51,803 nt of DNA from an uncultured Limosilactobacillus sp. (GTDB lineage Bacteria; Bacillota; Bacilli; Lactobacillales; Lactobacillaceae): contig NZ_CAKPXS010000005.1 in NCBI RefSeq assembly GCF_934202235.1, forward strand, positions 1 through 51,803, read 5' to 3'. Shown here in pieces: positions 31,915 through 41,161 of this stretch. Within the stretch, counting starts at the first letter, position 1, and each line of letters opens with the position of its first letter. The notes under the pieces are model-generated. The model saw only the letters and a list, made by a program, of their open reading frames with translations, had not been told where the DNA came from and made no database searches. A program made the position numbers and the translations under genes.

Positions 31915-33447
31915 TTGATTTCAAATATTGCACAAGCTATCGATAAACAAGCTCAAGCTCACCTCGATAAAGTCTTCTTTGACGAAATGGGGACGACCCA
32001 CACTTACCGTGACCTGCTAGAAGCGTCCAACTCGCTAGCAGCCTGGCTTGATAAAGCGCAAAACGTGCCAGCTGGCAGCCCGATTGTTTTCTATGGCGAC
32101 CACCAATTTGAAATGGTTGCCGGCTTTATTGGCGGGATCAAGGCTGGTCATGCCTACATCCCAGTCGAAACTAACACGGCATTACCACGGCTGCAGTCCA
32201 TCATTAATACGGCTAAACCACGGCTGGTAATCGCGATCGACGAATTCCCAACCGAGAAATTGGACTATGACGGCGCCGTTTTGGACCGGTTTGAGCTCCA
32301 ACAAATCTTTGATCAGCAAACACCATACCAGGTAGGCCACGAAGTGTTAGGCGATCAACCGTTTTACATTCTTTTCACCTCCGGAACGACTGGTTCGCCA
32401 AAGGGTGTGCCGATCAGCCACACTAATATCTGCTCATTTGCCAACTGGATGCTCGGTGATTCATTTAATATCCCGGCAGAACAGACTTTCCTGGGCCAAA
32501 CACCGTTTTCTTTCGATGTTTCTCACATGTACTGGCTGACTGCCGTCTTATCTGGCGGCACAATCAAGGCATTGCCATTGCCGGTAGTCCAAAACTTCGG
32601 TCAGATGTTCAAGGTCCTGCCGTCATTGAAGGTCAATGTCTTCGTCGGCACCCCCTCCTTTGGTGAAATGCTGCTGCTAAGCCGCGACTTTAACGCCGAA
32701 AAGATGCCCGACTTGAAGTACTTCGTCTTCTGTGGTGAAGAGCTGACTGTCGGGACCGTCAAGCAACTCTTCAAACGCTTCCCCGACGCCCATATCTTCA
32801 ATACTTATGGGCCAACGGAGGCGGCTGTGGCGGTTACGAGCTGTGAAATCACGAAAGAAATGGTCGACCACGACAAGCGGTTGCCAATTGGTGTCGACAA
32901 GCCCGGCGTAACAACCAGCATCTGGAAAGACAACAAGCAGGTCAATGAACCTGGCGTCCACGGGGAAATTATTATCGCCGGTGACAGTGTTGCCAACGGT
33001 TACCTCAACAACCCGAAGAAGACTGCTCAAAACTTCTTCATGTTAAACGGTGTCAAAGCCTACCGGACAGGTGACGCTGGCTTCATCAGTGAAGATGGAA
33101 TGCGCCACATCATCGGCCGGATGGACTTCCAAATTAAGCTGCACGGGTTCCGGGTTGAACTAGACGAAGTTCGGGCGAGCCTGGAACGGAGCCAATACAT
33201 CAAACAGGCCGTGGCCGTTCCAAAATATAACCGTAACCACCAGGCAACCCACCTCATTGCCTACGTCATCGCCCAGCCAAATGACTTTGAGAGTGAACAG
33301 GAATTAACTAAGGCCATCCGCGACAGTCTCAAAGATCAAATTATGGACTACATGATGCCAACGCAGTTTATCTACGTTGACTCCTTCCCGAAGTCAGCTA
33401 ACGGTAAGATTGCCGTTAAGCAGCTGATTGCGGAGGCTAACAAATAA
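31915..33447 (+). CDS. dltA: D-alanine--D-alanyl carrier protein ligase DltA
   Basis: 510 aa from TTG 31915 with GGAGGA upstream. Adenylates D-alanine and loads it on DltC. Adenylation motif FYILFTSGTTGSPKGVPISH near residue 145, FNTYGPTEAAVAVTS, and YRTGDAGF with the Lys-containing C-terminal KSANGKIAVKQL. The stop overlaps the dltB ATG by one base (TAATG). Confidence 0.98.
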   Translation: MISNIAQAIDKQAQAHLDKVFFDEMGTTHTYRDLLEASNSLAAWLDKAQNVPAGSPIVFYGDHQFEMVAGFIGGIKAGHAYIPVETNTALPRLQSIINTAKPRLVIAIDEFPTEKLDYDGAVLDRFELQQIFDQQTPYQVGHEVLGDQPFYILFTSGTTGSPKGVPISHTNICSFANWMLGDSFNIPAEQTFLGQTPFSFDVSHMYWLTAVLSGGTIKALPLPVVQNFGQMFKVLPSLKVNVFVGTPSFGEMLLLSRDFNAEKMPDLKYFVFCGEELTVGTVKQLFKRFPDAHIFNTYGPTEAAVAVTSCEITKEMVDHDKRLPIGVDKPGVTTSIWKDNKQVNEPGVHGEIIIAGDSVANGYLNNPKKTAQNFFMLNGVKAYRTGDAGFISEDGMRHIIGRMDFQIKLHGFRVELDEVRASLERSQYIKQAVAVPKYNRNHQATHLIAYVIAQPNDFESEQELTKAIRDSLKDQIMDYMMPTQFIYVDSFPKSANGKIAVKQLIAEANK

Positions 33448-34667
33448 TGCTTAATTGGATTGCATCGATGCCCAACCTCTCAGCCTACGGGACACCAACC
33501 TACTTCATCTACTTGTTGTTGGCGGTCCTCCCGCTGGGGATTGGTTTATACTACGGCAAACGATTTAGCTGGTACGAGGCCTTAATCAGCTTTATCTTCT
33601 TATTCTTAATGTTTGATGGTTCCAGCGCTAAGCAGATGGTCTCACTGGTGATTTACGTCATCTACCAGACCCTCCTGGTAATGGGCTACTACCACTACCG
33701 ACAGAAGAACAACGCCGGTGGTGTCTTCTACCTGACCGTCTTTCTATCACTACTCCCAATCGTGATCGTCAAGGTGACCCCCGCAATGGTCGGCCATAAC
33801 TCGCTACTTGGTTTCCTCGGTATTTCTTACCTGACTTTCCGGGCAGCCGGAACGATCATTGAAACTCGTGACGGTGCCGTGAAGGAAATTAACTGGTGGA
33901 AATTCGTCCGCTTCATGCTCTTTATGCCAACCATTACTTCTGGTCCAATTGACCGTTACCGGCGGTTCTCCAAGGATTACCGGAAAGTGCCTAGTCGTGA
34001 GAAGTACTTGGGCATGGTTGAAAAGGGGATTATGTACCTCTTTATCGGCTTTTTATACAAGTTCGTGATCGACTACTTCTTTGCCCAGCAATGGCTGCCA
34101 GCCGCCGAGAACATGGCCATGGCTCATGGCCATCACTTATCGTGGTGGGTTGTCGCTGTCGCCTACCTGTATTCTGGCGACCTCTACTTCGACTTTGCCG
34201 GTTACTCACTGTTTGCAGTGGCTATTTCTTACTTCATGGGTGTTGAAACGCCGATGAACTTTAACAAGCCATTCCTTTCCAAGAACATCAAGGAATTCTG
34301 GAATCGCTGGCACATGTCCTTATCATTCTGGTTCCGTGACTATATCTTCATGCGGTTCGTCTTTTTGGCAACCAAGAAGCACTGGTTTAAGAACCGGAAC
34401 GTTCTCTCCTCATTAGCCTACATGCTCAACATGGTCACGATGGGCTTCTGGCACGGGGTAACGTGGTATTATATCTTATATGGCTTCTTGCATGGCCTGG
34501 CACTAGTCACTAACGACGCCTGGCTACGCTACAAGCGGAAACACTTTAATGGCTTGGAGAGCACCGCGCTAACACAAAACGTGGCCCGCTTCATTACCTT
34601 TAACTTTGTTGTCTTTTCGTTTCTGATTTTCTCAGGCTTTTTGAACACGCTGTTCTTTAGCCACTAG
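33447..34667 (+). CDS. dltB: D-alanyl transfer protein DltB (MBOAT)
   Basis: 406 aa, ten or more membrane segments. MBOAT acyltransferase that moves D-alanine from DltC to the outer side. Conserved active-site blocks EFWNRWHMSLSFWFRDYIF and the His in GFWHGVTWYYILYGFLHG are present. Translationally coupled to dltA. The C-terminus ends SGFLNTLFFSH. Confidence 0.97.
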   Translation: MLNWIASMPNLSAYGTPTYFIYLLLAVLPLGIGLYYGKRFSWYEALISFIFLFLMFDGSSAKQMVSLVIYVIYQTLLVMGYYHYRQKNNAGGVFYLTVFLSLLPIVIVKVTPAMVGHNSLLGFLGISYLTFRAAGTIIETRDGAVKEINWWKFVRFMLFMPTITSGPIDRYRRFSKDYRKVPSREKYLGMVEKGIMYLFIGFLYKFVIDYFFAQQWLPAAENMAMAHGHHLSWWVVAVAYLYSGDLYFDFAGYSLFAVAISYFMGVETPMNFNKPFLSKNIKEFWNRWHMSLSFWFRDYIFMRFVFLATKKHWFKNRNVLSSLAYMLNMVTMGFWHGVTWYYILYGFLHGLALVTNDAWLRYKRKHFNGLESTALTQNVARFITFNFVVFSFLIFSGFLNTLFFSH

Positions 34668-34693
34668 GATAATTAATAATTGGAGGATTTAAC

Positions 34694-34933
34694 ATGGAAG
34701 ATCAAATTAAAAACATTTTAGCTGACGCAACTGGTCGCGATGCCAGTGACTTTAATGACACTGGCGAAGACTTGTACAGTAACGGTTTGCTGGACTCAAT
34801 GGCAACTGTCAGCTTCCTGTTAGCTCTGCAGGACGAATTCGATATTGAAGTCCCTGTTTCCGAATTCGACCGGAGCCAGTGGAACACGATTGACAAGATT
34901 ATCGAGCGGGTAAAGGAGCTCCAAAATGACTAA
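34694..34933 (+). CDS. dltC: D-alanine carrier protein DltC
   Basis: 79 aa acyl-carrier-type protein. Ser35 in GLLDSMATVSFLLAL is the 4-phosphopantetheine site. Acidic, four-helix fold expected. AATTGGAGG precedes the ATG, and the end overlaps dltD by 8 bp. Confidence 0.97.
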   Translation: MEDQIKNILADATGRDASDFNDTGEDLYSNGLLDSMATVSFLLALQDEFDIEVPVSEFDRSQWNTIDKIIERVKELQND

Positions 34934-36218
34934 TCGTCAACGACTGTGGCGCATTTTCGGCCCAGTCATTGTTGCCTGCCTCTTGGTTGGGCTGGTCCTC
35001 ATTATTCCGTGGCGTGGCCACCATTCTGCGAAGACAATCCAACGGGCAGCTGTTTCCATCAGTCCGACTGTTTTTAAGAACAAGTCGATTAAGTCCCAGG
35101 CGATTGGGGAAAAGCACCCCTATTATGTGCCCTTCTTTGGTTCGAGTGAGTTAAACCGGATGGACCGGTTCCACCCAGCAGTGATGGCCGCCCGCTATCA
35201 CCACTATCGCCCCTTCCTCTTCGGGGCCAAGGGAACCCAGTCGTTGCCGCAATTATTCAACATGAACATGATGGCACCGCAAATGCAAAACGGCAAAGCG
35301 GTCTTCATTATTTCACCACAGTGGTTTGTCAAGCAGGGAGTTACTCCTGCCGCCTTCAAGTACTACAACGGGGCCTACACCAACCTTTCCTGGCTCAAGC
35401 AGGCTAACCCCCACTCACCGTATGACCGCTACACTGCTAAGCGACTGATTCAGCTACTTGGTGACAACGGAACGGTCGGCAGTGATGCCAAGAAGATTGC
35501 CGCTGGCAAGCCGCTCAGCGCATGGGACCGGTCACTGATTAACTTCAAGATCACCCTTTTGCGTAACCAGGATAACCTTTTTTCCGGCTTAAACGTTAAC
35601 GAGAATTACGATACGCGAATTAAGCCGAAGGAACATCTCCTGCCGCAGAACTACAACTATGCTGACTTGCAAGCAATTGCTAAGAAGCAAGCTCGCAAAG
35701 AAACCACTAATAACCGGTTCGGCGTTTTGAATAAGTTCTACAATTCACGGATTAAGGGAACCAAGGGTTTGCGCAACTCCCAGCGTCACTTTAACTACCT
35801 TCAGTCACCGGAATACGCTGACTTACAGGTAGTGCTTAACCAGTTAGCAAAGACTAATACCAACGTGGTCTTCATGATTACACCGGTCAATGCCAAGTGG
35901 GAAAAGTACACCGGCCTGAATATGGAGATGTACTACAAGACTGCTGATAAGATCAAGTATCAGCTCCGCTCGCAAGGGTTCAACAACATCGTTGATTACT
36001 CTCACCGTGGAAACGAAACCGGCTTTATGCAGGACACCATCCATATCGGCTGGGTTGGCTGGGTTGATTTTGACCACCAGGTTGCGCCATTCTTGGACAA
36101 CCCACAGCCGGCACCACACTACCGCATGAATAGTCAGTTCTTGTCGAAGAGGTGGCGTCACTTAAATCCAACGCAACAAAATTTAAATAACTTTACCACT
36201 ACCGAGTTAAACCAGTAG
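34926..36218 (+). CDS. dltD: D-alanyl-lipoteichoic acid biosynthesis protein DltD
   Basis: 430 aa. One N-terminal membrane anchor (about 10-30) and an extracellular SGNH-like domain: FFGSSELNRMDRFHP (catalytic Ser), KAVFIISPQWF, VFMITPVNAKW and a C-terminal DTIHIGWVGWVDFD (Asp/His). Completes D-alanylation of lipoteichoic acid, raising positive surface charge. Last gene of the operon. Confidence 0.96.
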   Translation: MTNRQRLWRIFGPVIVACLLVGLVLIIPWRGHHSAKTIQRAAVSISPTVFKNKSIKSQAIGEKHPYYVPFFGSSELNRMDRFHPAVMAARYHHYRPFLFGAKGTQSLPQLFNMNMMAPQMQNGKAVFIISPQWFVKQGVTPAAFKYYNGAYTNLSWLKQANPHSPYDRYTAKRLIQLLGDNGTVGSDAKKIAAGKPLSAWDRSLINFKITLLRNQDNLFSGLNVNENYDTRIKPKEHLLPQNYNYADLQAIAKKQARKETTNNRFGVLNKFYNSRIKGTKGLRNSQRHFNYLQSPEYADLQVVLNQLAKTNTNVVFMITPVNAKWEKYTGLNMEMYYKTADKIKYQLRSQGFNNIVDYSHRGNETGFMQDTIHIGWVGWVDFDHQVAPFLDNPQPAPHYRMNSQFLSKRWRHLNPTQQNLNNFTTTELNQ

Positions 36219-36225
36219 GTAGTAA

Positions 36226-36263
36226 AAGGTCCCCAGTGTTCGCAGCAGAACACTGGGGACCTT
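36226..36263. terminator. Bidirectional terminator between dltD and nagB
   Basis: AAGGTCCCCAGTGTTC and GAACACTGGGGACCTT, a perfect 16-bp stem with a 6-nt loop. Confidence 0.95.
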
Positions 36264-36297
36264 CTTCAGTTATATATCATCTACAATTGATTATTAC

Positions 36298-37026
36298 TCA
36301 CAGCCGTTCGCTAATCGATGCTGGCTGCAGTTTGGCAGCAGCCGCTGGATCAACAATCACGACAACGTTGTCCGCCTTCTGGAGGGCCGACGCTGCGACC
36401 GCAGTTGTTAGTGGTCCTTCCACCATCTTTTGAACAGCAGCGGCCTTCTTTTCGCCATAAGCCATCAGCAAGATTTCACGACTCTTGAGAATCGTTCCAA
36501 TTCCCATCGTGTAGGCTTCCCGTGGTACCTCATCCTTCGAAGCAAAGAAACGAGCATTAGCTTCAATTGTGGATTCTGTCAGCTTCACCCGGTGGGTCCC
36601 ACCATCAAATGGTGATCCTGGTTCATTAAAGCCAATGTGGCCGTCACGACCAATCCCCAGTAGTTGCAGATCCACCGGGTTATCTGCCACTACTTGGTCA
36701 TAACGCTTCACCTCAGCATCGGGGTCAGTGGCGAGGCCATTGGGCAAGTACGAATGAGCAAACGGCTTGGCGTTGAAAAGGTGCTGGTTCATAAAGTAGT
36801 GGTAGCTTTGTGGGTTATCTGGAGCAATACCAACGTATTCATCCAGGTTAACGGACGTCATTGCCGAAAAATCCAGGGAACTCTTGCGAAGCAGCCGGTA
36901 AAGTCCCTCCGGGGTACTACCGGTGGCCAACCCCAGAACCCGGGCACCATTATCAATCACCTGTTTAAAGACGTTAAACGCGGCCTGGTCGCCTGCAGCC
37001 TGATTAGGAGCAAGAATTACTTTCAT
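36298..37026 (-). CDS. nagB: Glucosamine-6-phosphate deaminase NagB
   Basis: 242 aa, usual Firmicutes length. Converts glucosamine-6-phosphate to fructose-6-phosphate and ammonia. VLGLATGSTPEGLYRLL, VNLDEYVGI (catalytic Asp) and GIGRDGHIGFNEPGSPF (His/Glu) are conserved. Divergent from a mannose-family PTS across a 309-bp region with repeated operator-like motifs, suggesting amino-sugar use. Confidence 0.97.
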   Translation of the reverse strand: MKVILAPNQAAGDQAAFNVFKQVIDNGARVLGLATGSTPEGLYRLLRKSSLDFSAMTSVNLDEYVGIAPDNPQSYHYFMNQHLFNAKPFAHSYLPNGLATDPDAEVKRYDQVVADNPVDLQLLGIGRDGHIGFNEPGSPFDGGTHRVKLTESTIEANARFFASKDEVPREAYTMGIGTILKSREILLMAYGEKKAAAVQKMVEGPLTTAVAASALQKADNVVVIVDPAAAAKLQPASISERL

Positions 37027-37335
37027 CTTTACAACCTCTTTTTCTCATTTTACAAAAATAACTAGTTAATTGATCTATCGCCATGGTAAACTTTTTTGTC
37101 TATAAATGAAAGCGGTTCAGTCCAATTGGTCTAATGGTCTATGCCATAACCCAAACCCGCTCTAAGGGCTCCCTCAGTTAAAAAAGAATTGGTTTAATTT
37201 TTTCGCTCATCGCTGCACAATAATAATCTTAATGATAATTTAAACACAATGGCTTTGCTTTTCCTGACGTTAAATGATACAACTAAAGATGTAAGCCTTT
37301 CCTGGCTAAATTTTCGTACAAAGGAGGTAAGCCTT
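37027..37335. promoter_or_regulatory. nagB / PTS divergent control region
   Basis: The region holds a tandem 8-bp repeat TGGTCTAA TGGTCTAT (37127-37142) beside an AATTGG palindrome, resembling half of the ATTGGTCTAGACCAAT operator of NagR/YvoA-type GntR regulators. A candidate PTS promoter is TTGCTT-17-TACAAC (37255-37283). No sigma-54 box was found. Confidence 0.45.
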
Positions 37336-37815
37336 TTGGCAACACCTGATATTGTTTTAACCCGGATTGATAACCGGTTGGTCCATGGTCAAGTTGGTGT
37401 AGTCTGGACCTCAGCTTTAGGAATCAACCTGATTCTGGTGGCTAACGATGAAGTAGCAAACGACGATCTGCAGCAAGAATTAATGGCTGCCACTGCCGAA
37501 ACTTCTGACGTTGGTATCCGTTTCTGGACGATCGATAAAACGATTAAGACCATTCACAAGGCCAGTCCACGGCAGCATATCTTCCTGGTTGTCCGCAACC
37601 CCCAAGATGCCCTTCGGTTGGTCGAAGGCGGTGTGCCGATTAAGCAAATTGACGTTGGCAATATGCACTTTACCGAAGGCAAGGAAGCCATCAGTAAGAA
37701 GGTCTACGTCGACCAGCAAGATCGCGATACCTTTAATAAGCTTGTGGAACATGGGGTAGATGTCTTTATTCAAGATGTTCCTGATTCGTCGAAGAAGGAA
37801 ATCACGAAGCTCTAA
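37336..37815 (+). CDS. PTS mannose/fructose/sorbose family component IIB
   Basis: 159 aa from TTG 37336, with AAGGAGGTAA 8 nt upstream; the frame continues 29 codons earlier without a ribosome site. Phospho-His17 lies in RIDNRLVHGQVGVVW, the family signature. Receives phosphate from IIA and gives it to the sugar. First of a B-C-D-A operon. The sugar could be N-acetylglucosamine, glucosamine, N-acetylgalactosamine or a hexose; divergent nagB favours an amino sugar. Confidence 0.93.
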   Translation: MATPDIVLTRIDNRLVHGQVGVVWTSALGINLILVANDEVANDDLQQELMAATAETSDVGIRFWTIDKTIKTIHKASPRQHIFLVVRNPQDALRLVEGGVPIKQIDVGNMHFTEGKEAISKKVYVDQQDRDTFNKLVEHGVDVFIQDVPDSSKKEITKL

Positions 37816-37854
37816 TTATTATTTTTCGTTTGCAATTATTTAGGAGATGAAATC

Positions 37855-38661
37855 ATGTCTATTTCGCTTGCACAAGGGATTTGGATCTCAGTGTTTGCGA
37901 TCATCGCCGGCATCGACTTTTGGCTGGAAGGCTTCTATATTTTCCGGCCGATCATCGTTTGTACCGTCGTTGGTGCAATTCTCGGAAACCTTAAACTGGG
38001 CCTAGTGGCCGGGGGGTTAACCGAACTGGTCTTCGCTGGTTTGACTCCGGTTGGTGGGACCCAACCGCCTAACCCCGTCATGGCAGGGATCATGACTGTC
38101 GTTTTGGCATATACGACTGGTCACTCGCCAGCAACCGCCATCGGTTTGTCACTGCCATTTTCCATCCTGACCCAGTACATTATCTTGTTCTACTACTCGG
38201 CATTCTCTGTTTTTGCCAAGAAGTTCAACGAATACGCTGACAGACTGGAATTAAATAAGTTCCGCAACCTGGCATACGGGTTAACACTCCTCGTTGGTTT
38301 AACCTACGGTGTCTTGTCATTCCTGTGTGTTTACGCTGCCCAAAAGCCAATGAGCAACTTCGTCAATTCCTTCCCTGGCTGGTTAAGTCACGGCTTCACA
38401 ATTGCCGGGGGGATCTTACCAGCCGTTGGGTTTGCCATCTTGCTGCAGACCATGCTGAAGGGCCGTTACGTTCCGTACTTGCTACTCGGGTTTACGGCTG
38501 CCTGCTTCATTAAGTTTGGCAACCTGATGCCTGTCGCCGTCATCGGTGGCTGCCTGGCCGCAATTGAGTACTACCAAGCAGTGCGGACTCGCAAGATTAA
38601 GAACGAGCTGAAGGAAATTCGTGAAAATCAGAATGATGGAGGTGACAGTGATGGCATCTGA
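37855..38661 (+). CDS. PTS mannose family component IIC
   Basis: 268 aa membrane protein, about six to seven segments. GLTELVFAGLTPVGGTQPPNP is the IIC hallmark for this family. AGGAGAT precedes the ATG. Forms the sugar channel with IID; overlaps the IID gene by 11 bp. The C-terminus is charged. Confidence 0.93.
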   Translation: MSISLAQGIWISVFAIIAGIDFWLEGFYIFRPIIVCTVVGAILGNLKLGLVAGGLTELVFAGLTPVGGTQPPNPVMAGIMTVVLAYTTGHSPATAIGLSLPFSILTQYIILFYYSAFSVFAKKFNEYADRLELNKFRNLAYGLTLLVGLTYGVLSFLCVYAAQKPMSNFVNSFPGWLSHGFTIAGGILPAVGFAILLQTMLKGRYVPYLLLGFTAACFIKFGNLMPVAVIGGCLAAIEYYQAVRTRKIKNELKEIRENQNDGGDSDGI

Positions 38662-39475
38662 TGAACAACAACAGACAGCTCCGAAGCGCCACAAACTGTC
38701 ACACTCTGATGTGACCAAGCTGGCACTCCGCTCACTGTTAAACCAATCAGCCTTCAACTATGAACTGATGCAGGGTGATGGTTACGCCCTCAGTTTGATT
38801 CCTGCATTGAAGAAGATTTATGGCGATGATAAGAAGGGCTTATCAGAAGCAATCAAGGCCAATACCGCCTTTATCAACACCAACAACTACGCTGCACCAT
38901 TACTCTTAGGGTTGGAAGCATCACTGGAAGAAAATGGTGCGCCGCGGTCAACCATCGATGGTTTACGGATCGCCCTGTTCGGTCCGCTGGCCGGAATTGG
39001 TGACTCAATCACCTGGTTCACGATCCTGCCGATTGTTGCTGGGATTGCCGCTTCATTCGCCAAGCAAGGCAGCCTGATTGGGCCAATCATTTTCCTGGCA
39101 GTTTACATTGCCTTATTCTTCGCCCGGATCCCAATTTGCCACCTTGGTTACTCTGTCGGGACGAAGTCAATTGCAAGTATCCGTGCTAATTCAGGGATTG
39201 TTTCTCACGCGGCAAGTGTCCTCGGTTGTACCGTTATTGGTGGTTTGATTGCCACTTACGTTACGATGACCGTTAAGTTGAAGATTCCGGTTACCGCGAC
39301 CCATTCGATCGCCCTGCAAAAGGAATTTCTTGACCACATCTTCCCAAACATCCTGCCACTGGGCTACACTTTCCTGCTCTACTGGTTAATCAAGAAGAAG
39401 CACGTCAGCCCGCTGTGGTTGATTATCATCACCTTCATTGTTGCCCTCGTTTGTTCTTGGTTAGGAGTTCTTTAA
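38651..39475 (+). CDS. PTS mannose family component IID
   Basis: 274 aa from ATG 38651, with GGAGGTGACAGTG just upstream. Conserved IID segments ALFGPLAGIGDSITWFT and the C-terminal membrane helices are seen; the N-terminal half is cytosolic and includes LRSLLNQSAFNYELMQGDGY. Couples with IIC for uptake. Confidence 0.93.
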   Translation: MASDEQQQTAPKRHKLSHSDVTKLALRSLLNQSAFNYELMQGDGYALSLIPALKKIYGDDKKGLSEAIKANTAFINTNNYAAPLLLGLEASLEENGAPRSTIDGLRIALFGPLAGIGDSITWFTILPIVAGIAASFAKQGSLIGPIIFLAVYIALFFARIPICHLGYSVGTKSIASIRANSGIVSHAASVLGCTVIGGLIATYVTMTVKLKIPVTATHSIALQKEFLDHIFPNILPLGYTFLLYWLIKKKHVSPLWLIIITFIVALVCSWLGVL

Positions 39476-39478
39476 TTA

Positions 39479-39901
39479 ATGCAGATTATCGTTAGCGGCC
39501 ACGGCAAATTTGCCAGTGGTATTCAGTCCAACATCAAACTATTGGCCGGCAATCTGCCGGGTTTATCCTTCGTTGACTTTACCGGCGAGATGGATGAACA
39601 ACAGCTGCAAGATAAGTTTACCGCCCTGTTAAAAGCGGACGAACAAGCCTTATTCTTCTGCGATCTATTTGGCGGGACCCCTTATAAACAGGCCGTCCTC
39701 CTAACTCGGCAGTATCCCCAGATTGCGGTGGTTACTGGTTGCAACGTCGGTTCTCTCCTGGAAATCTGCGTTGCGGGTGACTGGCAAAAATCCTCACCGG
39801 CTGAACTGGGCGAAAAATTTATCGCCACTAGTAAGCAGGCAACGCGGATGTTCCATCACCGGCATGTTCAAACTGAGCCAGTAGATGGTGACGGAATTTA
39901 A
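39479..39901 (+). CDS. PTS mannose family component IIA
   Basis: 140 aa. Phospho-His8 in VSGHGKFASG and the CDLFGGTPYKQAV segment mark the ManX-type IIA fold. The ATG is 3 bp after the IID stop. Separate IIA and IIB genes (not fused) are typical of the N-acetylgalactosamine and sorbose branches rather than ManXYZ. Confidence 0.92.
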   Translation: MQIIVSGHGKFASGIQSNIKLLAGNLPGLSFVDFTGEMDEQQLQDKFTALLKADEQALFFCDLFGGTPYKQAVLLTRQYPQIAVVTGCNVGSLLEICVAGDWQKSSPAELGEKFIATSKQATRMFHHRHVQTEPVDGDGI

Positions 39902-39918
39902 CAATCAGGTAGCAATTA

Positions 39919-39954
39919 AAAACCCGGTTTGCAACTTTCAGCAAACCGGGTTTT
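39919..39954. terminator. Bidirectional terminator after the PTS operon
   Basis: AAAACCCGGTTTGC-8 nt-GCAAACCGGGTTTT, a perfect 14-bp stem serving the PTS operon and the convergent reductase gene. Confidence 0.95.
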
Positions 39955-39979
39955 GTGATCCCGCAATTATTTCACTTTG

Positions 39980-41161
39980 TTAATTATCGGTGTTGTCGTC
40001 ACCCTGGGAAGCACCAGTGGAACCATCAGCAGTCACGTCAGCATCTTCATCAGTACCCGACTCGGATGCACCAGTATCGGCATCGGTGTCGCTATCAGAA
40101 GCCCCGGTAGACGCATCCGAAGCGCCAGTTGTCCCATCATCAGTGGTATCAGCGGCCATAGCCGGCCCTGCTGGCTGGCCCCAGGTGCCCTTGTTATAGA
40201 GGTCGACAATCTGGTCCACTTTCTGACTAACTTCCATTGTCCCTAAGTAGTGGCCATCAATATCGCGGATAGCAATGTACCAGGTCATAATCCGGTGACC
40301 ACTGTCCATGTACGCTGACGGAACAACGTCGGCAATCCCCCTGCGGAGACTATCGATAACCTGCTGAGCGTGAACCAATGCCTTTGGCGGGTGGCATTCT
40401 GAAATTGGCTCACTCAGCTGCCGAACGTCCCGGGCATTAATCCGGTCACCATCGTGGGTATACCAGACAAAGTTATCATTTGCGTCCACCAAGTCGAGCT
40501 CTAGCGGTAAAGCTTCAAAAATCTGTTGAATTTCTTTGAGGCTCAACCGCCCGGTTGGAAAACTAACGTACGCATTATCAACAAATGGTTCTTTTGTGGC
40601 CATAAATTCTTCCTCCCTTGTTTCGTCGTTGATCATGTCTGCAAACCTAACAAACTCCATAAAGGACTGCTCTAGGTTGTCGATATCGTCCTGGTTGGTC
40701 AGCAGGTTATGATGATCAAAAACCTTCATCGCGTTGCCAATCAGTACTTCATTGCCCGGCATAATGGCCGCGTTACAGTCTGGAGCCATCAAAATCTGCC
40801 GCATTTGGACCTGGGCTCGTGAAGAGGCCTGCTTGCCATATGAAGCACCGACAATCATCGCCGGTTTGTGGACCAGCACATCGCAATGGTAGGTCAACCA
40901 TTCAATTGCGTTCTTTTCAACCGCCGGAATGGCATGGTCATACTCCGGTGTCGAGAAAATCACCCCGTCGCTCAAGCGAACCTGTTGCTTAAGCGAGTAA
41001 ATAGCATCATTGGTCGGGGTGTCCTTGGCAAATGGTGGGAGGTTGCCAATCTCGATCACGTCAATTTCGGCTGCCTGCCGAAAATGCTTCTTCATGAAGT
41101 ACAGTAACTTCCGGTTATATGATAACCGGGCATTGGTTCCCACAATTGCTACAAACTTCAT
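39980..41161 (-). CDS. NADPH-dependent FMN reductase fused to a PAS domain with acidic repeat tail
   Basis: 393 aa, three parts. Residues 1-185 are an FMN reductase/flavodoxin-like domain (VAIVGTNARLSYNRKLL; VIFSTPEYDHAIPA; PAMIVGASYGKQ). Residues about 205-322 resemble the PAS domain of DUF438-type proteins, with LVDANDNFVWYTHDGDRI, the SECHPPKALVHAQQV motif and YLGTMEVSQKVDQIVDL. Residues 337-393 are a disordered, Asp/Ser/Thr/Gly tail with four TGAS(D/E/Q) repeats. The ATG overlaps the stop of the preceding FMN reductase (ATGA), so both are cotranscribed. A redox sensor or electron-donor role is inferred; the PAS cofactor is unknown. Confidence 0.85.
   Translation of the reverse strand: MKFVAIVGTNARLSYNRKLLYFMKKHFRQAAEIDVIEIGNLPPFAKDTPTNDAIYSLKQQVRLSDGVIFSTPEYDHAIPAVEKNAIEWLTYHCDVLVHKPAMIVGASYGKQASSRAQVQMRQILMAPDCNAAIMPGNEVLIGNAMKVFDHHNLLTNQDDIDNLEQSFMEFVRFADMINDETREEEFMATKEPFVDNAYVSFPTGRLSLKEIQQIFEALPLELDLVDANDNFVWYTHDGDRINARDVRQLSEPISECHPPKALVHAQQVIDSLRRGIADVVPSAYMDSGHRIMTWYIAIRDIDGHYLGTMEVSQKVDQIVDLYNKGTWGQPAGPAMAADTTDDGTTGASDASTGASDSDTDADTGASESGTDEDADVTADGSTGASQGDDNTDN
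39983..40153 (-). repeat. Acidic TGAS-repeat tail region
   Basis: Encodes the last 57 residues of the PAS fusion, with TGASDAS, TGASDSD, TGASESG and TGASQGD units. The DNA is built of imperfect GCAxCxG-type short repeats and is likely length-variable. Confidence 0.7.

Noticed and set aside
37107..37119. TGAAAGCGGTTCA as a catabolite cre site
   Set aside because: It is one base too short for the consensus and lacks the symmetric right half; kept only as a weak possibility.
39977..40246. Plus-strand open frame opposite the acidic tail
   Set aside because: It is a by-product of the repeat-rich tail on the other strand, with no start signal; a terminator immediately precedes it.
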